Shown: positions 28,393 through 35,660 of the stretch, one piece after another
Layout of the letters: each line of letters begins with the position of its first letter
How positions within the stretch are numbered: the first letter of the stretch is position 1
Source of the DNA: Bradyrhizobium symbiodeficiens
Lineage (GTDB): Bacteria > Pseudomonadota > Alphaproteobacteria > Rhizobiales > Xanthobacteraceae
Assembly (NCBI RefSeq): GCF_002266465.3
Contig: NZ_CP029427.2
Coordinates: 620,001-684,000, forward strand
Length of the DNA stretch: 64,000 nt
Direction of reading: 5' to 3'
Position numbers and translations under genes: made by a program
Notes under the pieces: model-generated
The model's input: the letters and a program-made list of their open reading frames with translations, nothing else
The model's database searches: none
What the model was told of the DNA's origin: nothing

Positions 28393-29505
28393 ATGAGCGT
28401 CCTGTTTTCCCCGATCAAGCTGCGCGGCCTGACGTTGAAGAACCGTGTCGTGGTATCGCCGATGTGCCAATATTCGGCCGACGACGGCGTCGCCACCGAC
28501 TGGCACTTCACCCACATCAACAATCTCAGCCTGTCGGGCGCGGCGATGTTCTGCATCGAGGCGACCCATGTCGAGGCGATCGGCCGCATCACGCCGGGCT
28601 GCCTCGGGCTCTACAGCGATGCCGCCGAGGCCGCGCTGAAGCAGATCCTCAATTCGGTGCGCAAGCATTCCACCACCGCGATCGCGATGCAGCTTGCGCA
28701 TGCCGGCCGCAAGGCCTCCAGCGCGCGGCCCTGGGACGGCGGCCAGCTGATTCCGGTGGAGCAGGGCGGCTGGCAGACGGTGGCGCCGTCGGCGCTGCCG
28801 CACAAGGAGGGCGAGGCCGCGCCGCTGGCGCTGGACGCAGCGGGCCTCAAGCGCATCCGCGAGGCCTTCGTCGACAGCGCGAAGCGAGCGGAGCGCATCG
28901 GCATCGACGCGATCGAGCTGCACGGCGCGCACGGCTATCTCCTGCATCAGTTCCTGTCGCCGATCTCCAACAGGCGCACCGACGAATATGGCGGCTCGAT
29001 CGAAAACCGCATGCGCTTCCCGCTCGAAATCTACGACGCGGTGCGTGCGGTGTTTCCGCACGACAAGCCCGTGGGCATGCGGGTGTCGTCGACCGACTGG
29101 GTCGAGGGCGGCTGGGATCTGGCGCAGACCATCGAATTTTCAAAAGCGCTGAAGGCGCGCGGCGTCGACTGGATCGATGCCTCCTCCGGCGGCGTCTCGC
29201 CGCTGCAGAAGATTCCGCTCGGCCCCGGCTATCAGGTGCAGTTCGCAGAGGCCATCAAGCGCGAGACCGGATTGCCGACCATCGCCGTCGGCTTGATCAC
29301 GGAGGGCAAGCAGGCCGAGGAGATCGTCGCATCCGGCAAGGCCGATATGGTCGCGCTCGCCCGCGGCATGCTCTACGACCCGCGCTGGGGCTGGCACGCG
29401 GCCGCCGAAGTCGGCGGCGAGGTCGAAGCCCCGCCGCAATATTGGCGCTCGCAGCCCTCGACGCAGAAGGCGCTGTTCGGCAAGACCAATTTCGGGGCGC
29501 GGTAG
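28393..29505 (+). CDS. NADH:flavin oxidoreductase, Old Yellow Enzyme (YqjM-like)
   Basis: 370-residue FMN enzyme that reduces activated C=C bonds. YqjM-type features: Cys25 in SPMCQYSA tunes the flavin, Tyr27 follows, and the substrate-binding pair lies in ELHGAHGYLLHQFLSP. The FMN phosphate region (VALARGMLYDPRWGWHAA) closes the barrel, and IENRMRFPLEI and TDW match the thermophilic-like OYE class. Physiological substrate unknown. Stands alone, 133 bases after the esterase-like gene. Confidence 0.92.
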   Translation: MSVLFSPIKLRGLTLKNRVVVSPMCQYSADDGVATDWHFTHINNLSLSGAAMFCIEATHVEAIGRITPGCLGLYSDAAEAALKQILNSVRKHSTTAIAMQLAHAGRKASSARPWDGGQLIPVEQGGWQTVAPSALPHKEGEAAPLALDAAGLKRIREAFVDSAKRAERIGIDAIELHGAHGYLLHQFLSPISNRRTDEYGGSIENRMRFPLEIYDAVRAVFPHDKPVGMRVSSTDWVEGGWDLAQTIEFSKALKARGVDWIDASSGGVSPLQKIPLGPGYQVQFAEAIKRETGLPTIAVGLITEGKQAEEIVASGKADMVALARGMLYDPRWGWHAAAEVGGEVEAPPQYWRSQPSTQKALFGKTNFGAR

Positions 29506-29513
29506 CGTCTTGA

Positions 29514-29550
29514 CCTCTCCCCGCAAGAACGTCGTAAAGACGGGGAGAGG
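29514..29550. repeat. short inverted repeat
   Basis: CCTCTCCCCG (29514-29523) and CGGGGAGAGG (29541-29550) form a 10-bp stem just after the oxidoreductase stop. It resembles one arm of the CCTCTCCCGC repeat family and may serve as a transcript end. Confidence 0.5.
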
Positions 29551-29648
29551 GTGCCGACTCACCCCCCCCTCCGTAAATCTCCTCAGCTTCCACCTCGCGC
29601 AAAACTGGCCTAACCTTGCCCCCGCCCAACTCCTCGCGGAGGCCTGCC

Positions 29649-30056
29649 ATGCGTTTTCGTGTTCGCAAAACCGCCCATGTGTTCGAGCGCGTCGGGCTTG
29701 CGATGGCCGGCGCGGCGTGCGGGCTGTTCGTCGGCGCCTATGTGGGAGCGGCGATATCGGCGCTCACCACGCAGGGCTTTCTGCTGCTGATGATGGTGCT
29801 GGGCTTCGTCGGCTTCTATCTCGGCATCGACACGCCGCAACTGCCGTTCGACGAGGCGCATAGCGAGATCGACGCCGCCGAATTCCTCAGCGCCGCCGGC
29901 ACGCTCTGCGCCACGCTCACCGCGCTCGCCTCCGTCGCCGTCATCGTGCTCCGCCTCGAGCCGCATCTGGCATGGACCTGGCTTGCCCTGCTCGGCTGGA
30001 TCGCCGGCGTCGCCATGCAGATCGTCGGCGGCGCGAAAGCGAGGATGCGGAAGTAG
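29649..30056 (+). CDS. hypothetical membrane protein
   Basis: 135 residues with about four membrane segments: VGLAMAGAACGLFVGAY, ALTTQGFLLLMMVLGFVGFYLG, a pair around LSAAGTLCATLTALASVAVIVL, and WTWLALLGWIAGVAMQIVGGA. A conserved-looking loop TPQLPFDEAHSEIDAAEFL separates the halves. The ATG at 29649 follows GGAGG; an upstream TTG is disfavoured. No family recognised. Confidence 0.7.
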   Translation: MRFRVRKTAHVFERVGLAMAGAACGLFVGAYVGAAISALTTQGFLLLMMVLGFVGFYLGIDTPQLPFDEAHSEIDAAEFLSAAGTLCATLTALASVAVIVLRLEPHLAWTWLALLGWIAGVAMQIVGGAKARMRK

Positions 30057-30097
30057 CTTTCTGTTCTCCCTCCCAGGGAGGTAAGCAAGACGTCCCG

Positions 30098-30343
30098 CTA
30101 GAACACCACGCCCACCCGCGTGCCGCGCTTCCAGGCGATGCGGCAGCGTTTTTTGGTGTTGACGTGCAGCAGCTCGAATCTGTCGGGAATCTTCACCTGG
30201 CCGCCGAGATCGACGCAGGCGCCGCCGGGCGAATAGTCGATCAGCGTGCAGGTGATCACCGGCGCGCGCGGGTCGGTGATGATCTTGGCCTGGCGCGACA
30301 CCAGCCCTGCAGGCTTCACGCGGGCATATTTACGCGGATACAT
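30098..30343 (-). CDS. PilZ domain protein
   Basis: 81 residues, essentially one PilZ domain of the type that binds cyclic di-GMP or has lost it. The DYSPGGACVDL segment matches the (D/N)xSxxG motif; the Arg-rich start (YPRKYARVKPAGLVSRQAKI) matches the usual RxxxR element only loosely. The ATG at 30343 follows GGAGGAG; a GTG two codons earlier is an alternative. Stands alone; a stand-alone PilZ protein may act as an adaptor. Confidence 0.75.
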   Translation of the reverse strand: MYPRKYARVKPAGLVSRQAKIITDPRAPVITCTLIDYSPGGACVDLGGQVKIPDRFELLHVNTKKRCRIAWKRGTRVGVVF

Positions 30344-30554
30344 TGGCACTCTCCTCCAATTCCGCAGGCGTAGCGGCGGATCCTGTGCAGAATGATGCGG
30401 ATGAATCGATGCGATCCGGCTAAAGCGGGCGGGAGAATTTTAATGAAAAGTAGCGGCGAGGGCAGAAAGCGAAGGTAACAGGGTGGGGCCCTCCCGCCTC
30501 CAGGCAGGGCTATCGCATCTGGCGTGCAAGATGCGGCCGCATCGGCGGTCGGCT

Positions 30555-30700
30555 CCCTCTCCCGCTTGCGGGGGAGGGCTGGGGTGGGGGCTGTCTCCGC
30601 ATCGGGATTGTCGAGAATTGTGGAGGGCGCCCCCGAGTGGTGAGAACCCTCACCCGCCGCGCCCTGCGAGCGCGTCGGCCTCTCCCGCCAGCGGGAGAGG
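30555..30700. repeat. palindromic intergenic repeat (CCTCTCCCGC family), overlapping a gene end
   Basis: Outer hairpins at 30555-30578 and 30679-30700 (CCTCTCCCGC-CA-GCGGGAGAGG) match those at 11172 and 38397. Here the element runs into the 3' end of the DUF2235 gene and supplies its stop codon. The 200 bases between it and the PilZ gene show no frame. Confidence 0.8.
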
Positions 30701-31990
30701 CGGAGCAAGCTCCACCGGCATCGGCACCGTCAAATAGTCCTTCGGCAAATTCACCGGCCGGTAGTCCGGCTCCACCGCGATCCGCTTCAGCACGCTCTCA
30801 TGCACATGGGCGCCTTCGGGGATCAGGCGCGGCTCGCAATCGGGGATGTACAGGCCGAGAAACACCTTCCGCTCCGGCCACTCCCGAAACTTCGCGCGCT
30901 TCGGAAAGAACTCCAGCAGCCGCCAGCCCGCCGTCATGGAATCGTGCAGCACGCCGGTCTGCCCGGTGTAATCAGGCGCGACATACTGGAACGGCGAGTT
31001 CTTGCGCTGGATGCCCCAGGCGAGCTGCCTGATGGTCGCGTGGTTGAAGTTCAGCCCCGCCTTCTCCGCCTCCGCGATCATCCAGATCAGCGGATATTTG
31101 GAGTCGCCGCTTCTAGCCTCCGGATAGCCGCCGCCGACGTCGCTATGCACGCCGGCGAACCACACCTGCAGGATGTCCTGCGGCACCTTCTTTTCGTCGG
31201 GCACATAGCGGTTGCTCCAGAACTCCTGCGGCTCCTCATATTTGTTCAGGCGGAACATGCGACGCCGCTCGTCGATCGCGATCGCCTGCCGGAAGGTCCT
31301 GACGCTCGGATTGCGCCGCGTGAAGGCGAGCTCCTCCAGGCTGAACAGGAAGAACAGATTGTCGCGCCGCGGCACGATCACGCTGGCCACGGTGTCCCAG
31401 ACGCCGATGAAATGGATGGTCGGCCAGCGCGTCGAGGTGATGCGCGCGAACTGGGCGGCGAGGTCGAACTGGTCCTTCGGCAGCGGCCCCTGCTCGTCGA
31501 AATCGACATCGCTGAGGTCTTCGACGTCGTTGCCGCGCCCGGTGCCGGAATATTGCTTGTAGGCGACGAGGCCCGAGCCCGCGAGGTTGGCCTGCTCCGG
31601 CCTGACCAGCCCGACCTTGTGGATCAGCCCCGCCAGCACGCGAACCGTGTAGGCCCCGCGCGAGAAGCCGAACAGATAGATCCTGTCGCCCGGCGCGTAA
31701 TGCTCGACCAGGAAGCAATAGGCGCTGAGCACGTTGTCATCGAGCCCGTAGCCGGTGGCGAGCCCCAGCACCAGATTGATATTGGCTTTCAGGCGGTGCC
31801 ACGTCGTCGGCTCCGTCACCGTGCCGACGCCGGGATCGTAGAACACCATCTGCCGCGGCTGTGTCCGGTCGGTCTTGCGCAGGCAGCGATACAGCTTCAG
31901 GACGTTGGAGATGTTCTCCGAGATCTCGTTGCCGGTGCCGTCACAGCAGATGACGAGATTCTTCGACTCGGATTTGCGCTCGCGCTCCAC
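30650..31990 (-). CDS. DUF2235 alpha/beta-hydrolase-like protein
   Basis: 446 residues. DUF2235 proteins have an alpha/beta-hydrolase fold and include phospholipase effectors (Tle1 group). Visible: LVICCDGTGNE at residues 12-22, the nucleophile elbow GFSRGAYTVR with Ser110, IGVWDTVAS carrying a likely catalytic Asp, and WFAGVHSDVGGGY with a likely catalytic His. No signal peptide and no secretion partner genes nearby, so an effector role is not supported here. The GTG at 31990 follows GGGAGG. The last dozen or so residues (LPLAGEADALAGRGG) come from the palindromic repeat, so the true ancestral C-terminus is probably lost. Confidence 0.82.
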   Translation of the reverse strand: MERERKSESKNLVICCDGTGNEISENISNVLKLYRCLRKTDRTQPRQMVFYDPGVGTVTEPTTWHRLKANINLVLGLATGYGLDDNVLSAYCFLVEHYAPGDRIYLFGFSRGAYTVRVLAGLIHKVGLVRPEQANLAGSGLVAYKQYSGTGRGNDVEDLSDVDFDEQGPLPKDQFDLAAQFARITSTRWPTIHFIGVWDTVASVIVPRRDNLFFLFSLEELAFTRRNPSVRTFRQAIAIDERRRMFRLNKYEEPQEFWSNRYVPDEKKVPQDILQVWFAGVHSDVGGGYPEARSGDSKYPLIWMIAEAEKAGLNFNHATIRQLAWGIQRKNSPFQYVAPDYTGQTGVLHDSMTAGWRLLEFFPKRAKFREWPERKVFLGLYIPDCEPRLIPEGAHVHESVLKRIAVEPDYRPVNLPKDYLTVPMPVELAPPLPLAGEADALAGRGG

Positions 31991-32111
31991 AGGTCAACCC
32001 CTCCCGGTGATGCTACCCGGGCGAGCATAGCCGAAAAGCGCGACGGGGAGGAGACGGCGCTTCTGCCTTCGCGGCGCCAAACGACGCTTTGCGCGGCCGG
32101 AGCGCACGCCT

Positions 32112-32242
32112 CGTCCTTCGAGACGGCGCTGACGCGCCTCCTCAGGATGAGGCTGAACAGCATTGTCGCTCGTTGATGCTGTCGCCACGCGCTCCGCTCC
32201 TCATCCTGAGGGCCCGCCGAAGGCGGGCGTCTCGAAGGATGG
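32112..32242. repeat. inverted repeat (CCTCAGGATGAGG / TTCGAGACG family)
   Basis: Left arm 32112-32152 and right arm 32199-32242 pair through CCTCAGGATGAGG and TCCTTCGAGACG. The same sequences recur at 40105-40224. Lies in the 317-base gap behind the DUF2235 start; nothing else is seen there. Confidence 0.75.
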
Positions 32243-32307
32243 CCGCAAGCGAGATCGCGCGATCGAAATTCGTCCTGCGTGAGGCGCAGAATGGCGAAAG
32301 AAGCGCC

Positions 32308-32442
32308 CTACTTCTTCTTCCCCGGCCCGAAATCCGGCTGCCAGGCGGCGTCCTTGCGGTTCGGCGCGGCGGCGATCACCTTGGCTTTTTCCTTCTTCGG
32401 CTTCTTGGTTTCGCGATTGCCCTTTTGCTGTCCCTTGGCCAT
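32308..32442 (-). CDS. small Lys-rich hypothetical protein
   Basis: 44 residues, very basic: MAKGQQKGNRETKKPKKEK, then a conserved-looking tail AAWQPDFGPGKKK. The frame is open upstream, but the ATG at 32442 has GAGGAG about ten bases before it. Proteins of this size and composition occur in Bradyrhizobium by my recollection; possible nucleic-acid binding is inference only. Confidence 0.6.
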   Translation of the reverse strand: MAKGQQKGNRETKKPKKEKAKVIAAAPNRKDAAWQPDFGPGKKK

Positions 32443-32868
32443 GACGTCAGTCTCCTCTTTGGGGGTTCGAGTGTTTGAGTTCGAGTCTTGGGGGTTCGAA
32501 TTCGTCCGATTGCAGCACCCGCGCGAAGGGCGGGCTCGTCGGCCTTGCAGGCCTTTGCGTCGAAGTCGGCCGCACGAGACATTTTCGCGCCGGCCTGTTC
32601 GCCGGTCGCACTCACGGAACAGGGCACCGGCCCTGGCGCATGTAACTTTCGGCTCCCACCCGTTGCGAAGCAGAAGCATGCGCTGATGCAGCCGAGCCTA
32701 CGCCCGCGCCAAACCGATAGCGAGGCCTAAAACGTCGCGCACGCGAGGCCGCGCTGCGGCCACAATGCACGCGTCGCGCGCACGATAGTGCTGGCTATTG
32801 CCGTGCATTGGGCGCATGCTCGCCCCAGTGGCGTCGGTTGGGGCCTGACCAGCGAAAGGGAGGCTTTC
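32443..32868. other. intergenic region without recognised genes
   Basis: 426 bases. The part next to 32443 has the imperfectly repeated words GAGTGTTTGAGTTCGAGTCTTGGGGGTTCG; the rest shows no convincing frame. It should contain the promoter of the gene at 32869, whose AAAGGGAGG ribosome-binding site is clear. Confidence 0.4.
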
Positions 32869-33150
32869 ATGACCATTCGCTCGCGGCGCGAAACCATCAC
32901 ATTCAAGCATCCGGTCCACATCCGCGGCATTGCGCGCGAATTGCCGGCCGGCGCCTATGAGGTCGTCACCGACGAGGAGATGATCGAGGGCCTGTCCTTC
33001 GCCTCCTGGCGCCGCATCGCCACCATGATCAATGTGCCGTCCGAAGGCGTGCAGGGCGCAACCGAGATGCTGTCGATCGGCTCGGTCGATCTCGCCGATG
33101 CGCAGGCGTCCGATGCGCAGGCTTCGGAGGCAAGCGTTGCCCATGACTGA
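32869..33150 (+). CDS. hypothetical protein
   Basis: 93 residues: a basic start MTIRSRRETITFKHPVHIRG, then RELPAGAYEVVTDEEMIEGLSF and SWRRIATMINVP. The pattern of a small beta-rich protein is clear but I recognise no named family. The tail contains a short repeat (DAQASDAQASEAS). Good ribosome-binding site. Its stop overlaps the next start by eight bases, so the two are co-translated. Confidence 0.7.
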   Translation: MTIRSRRETITFKHPVHIRGIARELPAGAYEVVTDEEMIEGLSFASWRRIATMINVPSEGVQGATEMLSIGSVDLADAQASDAQASEASVAHD

Positions 33151-33439
33151 CGTCCCGGTGGATCTCGACAAGCATCGCGGCATGGCCGCCCAGAAGGCGA
33201 CCGATCTGCGCCGCGCGCTGGCCGAGGTCGAGAACAATGTCAGGGAACTGCGCGAGCGCGAGGCCGACCTCGAAAACCGCATGATGTCGGCGCCCGCCAC
33301 CTCCTGGGCGGAGGCCGCGGTGAAGGCGCGCTATTTGCTCAACCTCTATGCCGCCAGCCTGCCCACCGAAGACACCCGCCACCGCGCGCTGGTCGCCGCC
33401 CTGTTCGACGATTTCGCCAAGCTCAGCGGCGACAACTGA
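33143..33439 (+). CDS. hypothetical coiled-coil protein
   Basis: 98 residues. A heptad-rich segment RRALAEVENNVRELREREADLENRM at about 23-47 suggests a coiled coil; the C-terminal half (AAVKARYLLNLYAAS, HRALVAALFDDFAKLSG) is helical. Starts inside the previous gene. No family recognised. Confidence 0.7.
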   Translation: MTDVPVDLDKHRGMAAQKATDLRRALAEVENNVRELREREADLENRMMSAPATSWAEAAVKARYLLNLYAASLPTEDTRHRALVAALFDDFAKLSGDN

Positions 33440-33545
33440 AGCCGGTCCCGGCGGCGGTCTCGCTGCACCTCTCCCGCTCCTGTCTCGCCGAAGCTTCGGC
33501 GAAGGCGGATGCGGGTGCGCACCCATCGTATGACAGGAGTCCCCC

Positions 33546-33824
33546 ATGACACTCACCGCCAGCCGCTTCATCGCCCACGACCAGGACCGCGGCATCGTCC
33601 AGTTCTCGATGCAGGACGGGCCGAAGGAATTCGCCTGCGCGATCTCGACCTCCGCCATGGACGACCTCGAGCGCGGCCCGCGCGCCAGACCCGCCGAACG
33701 CGAAGCCCAGTTCACCCGCCTGCGCGAGCGCATCGAAGCCTGCGTGGAGCGGAAGTATCAGGCCACGGAGTTCGAGGGGACCCCGCCGGGGATCGTGCTG
33801 CGGAGCATTGATTTTCGGGGGTAG
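33546..33824 (+). CDS. DUF1488 family protein
   Basis: 92 residues. Begins MTLTASRFIAHDQDRGIVQFSM; the pattern of a short beta-rich start followed by ISTSAMDDL and the helix FTRLRERIEACVERKY matches DUF1488, a small family of unknown function common in proteobacteria. It is the last host-like GC-rich gene before the low-GC island. Confidence 0.75.
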   Translation: MTLTASRFIAHDQDRGIVQFSMQDGPKEFACAISTSAMDDLERGPRARPAEREAQFTRLRERIEACVERKYQATEFEGTPPGIVLRSIDFRG

Positions 33825-34061
33825 GGCTTGGTGCCAAACGTTAGTGCGACGCAAGTCGATATTGCGACGGGAGTACGAGGGCGACGTGATCGGCGGCGCG
33901 ACGCCGTAAAAGTACGGAATCTCCCATAGGCCCTAAGTCTAAGCTCTTGCGTGTATTTTTTCCAACTGCACTGTTAAGTTCTTGCGTAGAATCGCTTTCA
34001 ACGATTGATTGCAAATCATTCTGTCCCGTGAGTCCTCTGGCGCGTACAGGATATATATTCC
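33825..34061. other. AT-richer leader of the defence-like island
   Basis: The transition from GC-rich host sequence happens here. It contains a near-repeat of CTCTTGCGT and TTCTTGCGT about 40 bases apart (around 33942 and 33981), and AT-rich words before 34062 (GGATATATATTCC), which may be the promoter. Too weak to place -35 and -10 boxes. No frame on either strand convinces me. Confidence 0.4.
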
Positions 34062-35660
34062 GTGGACGACATTTCGGACGCTGGTGGCGTCGCTGCTCGG
34101 ATCGGATTTAAGTACCAAGACCACGTAGCAGCCTCGTTCGTGCTCGACATGCTAGACGATCGAAGGGTCGTTCAGGTCGAATGCGAGACAAGCGACGATA
34201 TTACAAGGGTACTCCATCAAGACGATCTTGAGATTGTCGAGTATATCCAAGTCAAAACTACAGATCGGGACAAAAAGTGGACGTCCACTGAGCTAACAGC
34301 GCGCGTTACGAAGGATAACCCGACCTCGCTTGTAGAAAAGTCGCTCCTGGCTGATAGGCATCAACCTAGCGCTCGTTTTAGGATCGTTACGAGGCGATCT
34401 GTGAATGCTAGTCTGGCCGCGCTGCTGGATCCTATTGAGCGACGAGAGACCACGGGACAGATTTCCGTGTTGGCCGCGAAGCTGAAGGCGAAGTATCCAA
34501 AAACGTTTTCATCTAATGGACACGATCTGGCCTATTGGGCCCAAAATGCACTTTGGGATGTTCGATCCGGACTGGAGCATATCGAATCGCAAAATCTGCA
34601 GCTCTTAAATAGGATTGCGGAAGAGTTTGGAGCGAACCCGACCTACTCGCAAGCGAAGAAAATCTATTCTGACTTGCTTCTGTTAGTGGAGGCGGCCGCT
34701 GCGGCGACCCGGCGGAATAAGATTAAGAAGGTCGTCACGCGCACCATGATCGTAGATTGGTGGAGTGCTCGCTTGGCGGAGGTCCGAGCGACGGCTGCTG
34801 CGAGCGCAAAGCCGTATAGAATACGCGGCACCAGCTTCTTCATAGAAGTTCACAACGTTCCATATCCACTCGAGAAACGGCAAGCTCTTGGCTACGACGC
34901 TCAGTATGAACGCAAAGTATGGCGTTCTCTGCAGCTGTCGCAATACTTGGTCAGTTGGCTCGCCGAGCTGTCATTGAAGGCGAGTGAGCTTGCGGAGATC
35001 GACCAACTAAATCTTAAGCAAAAGCTTGATGCTGGACTTGCTACCATCCGGGCGCAACGGACGCTGAATTCTCGGGAGTTACTGGGAGAGGCTTTGCTTC
35101 ATGCCATCTTACGTCACTACTTCGGTAGCGAGCCTGTTGCATGTAAGCTATTTCATCGCTCTCGTTTGGGAGATCGAATTACACGAAACGCGCACATTGT
35201 CTCGCGTCAACAAGGTGATCAACTTTGGTTGGGGCGCACTTACTTTCTAGAGGGTGATGGCGAGCGTGAGCTCTTGGCTCGGATCGCGGATGATTTGTGC
35301 GAGTCTCTCGCGACGGAAGTTCTCCAGGAAGAACGGCAGGTAATAATCCAGTTGCGAGAACCGCAGCACCTGACCTCACGGTCCCTCTGGGACGCCTTTG
35401 GACCGGGAGCGCCGATCGACCGCATACTTGAGATGCTATGTATCCCGGTATTGATTGCGTACGACAGCGCGGTACTCGGAGTCGGCCATTCAGACGACTA
35501 TCAGCAGAAGTTGAAGTCAGAGATCGCGAAGTTTGGAGACAGATTTGTTTCAAGTCTTCCAGCGCAGACGGTTGAAGTTCAGGTGCACGTTATTTTCGTG
35601 CCCGTGGAGAATCTCTGTCTCCTGGTTAGTCAATTCGAGAAGGAAATTGGCTTGGCATGA
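34062..35660 (+). CDS. DUF4297/Cap4-like dsDNA nuclease-domain protein of a defence module
   Basis: 532 residues. The N-terminal ~220 residues carry the pattern of the DUF4297 (Cap4-type) PD-(D/E)XK nucleases: GFKYQDH at 15-21, VECETSDDI at 39-47 and EYIQVKT at 60-66, where the acidic residues and QVK would form the active site. The rest is helical with no domain I can name; it may bind the partner or sense invasion. Start is GTG at 34062 behind AGGA. The stop overlaps the helicase start (ATGA). GC content is visibly lower than in neighbours, with many A/T-ending codons, indicating transfer. Alternative: a HamA/DUF1837-type nuclease, a related fold. Confidence 0.75.
   Translation: MDDISDAGGVAARIGFKYQDHVAASFVLDMLDDRRVVQVECETSDDITRVLHQDDLEIVEYIQVKTTDRDKKWTSTELTARVTKDNPTSLVEKSLLADRHQPSARFRIVTRRSVNASLAALLDPIERRETTGQISVLAAKLKAKYPKTFSSNGHDLAYWAQNALWDVRSGLEHIESQNLQLLNRIAEEFGANPTYSQAKKIYSDLLLLVEAAAAATRRNKIKKVVTRTMIVDWWSARLAEVRATAAASAKPYRIRGTSFFIEVHNVPYPLEKRQALGYDAQYERKVWRSLQLSQYLVSWLAELSLKASELAEIDQLNLKQKLDAGLATIRAQRTLNSRELLGEALLHAILRHYFGSEPVACKLFHRSRLGDRITRNAHIVSRQQGDQLWLGRTYFLEGDGERELLARIADDLCESLATEVLQEERQVIIQLREPQHLTSRSLWDAFGPGAPIDRILEMLCIPVLIAYDSAVLGVGHSDDYQQKLKSEIAKFGDRFVSSLPAQTVEVQVHVIFVPVENLCLLVSQFEKEIGLA

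Noticed and set aside
32460..32520. Possible tRNA T-arm (GGTTCGAAT-like words)
   Set aside because: No acceptor, D or anticodon stems can be built around it; the words are part of a degenerate local repeat.
33939..34124. Short minus-strand frame at the edge of the defence island
   Set aside because: Overlaps the start of the nuclease gene, no ribosome-binding site, no recognisable pattern.
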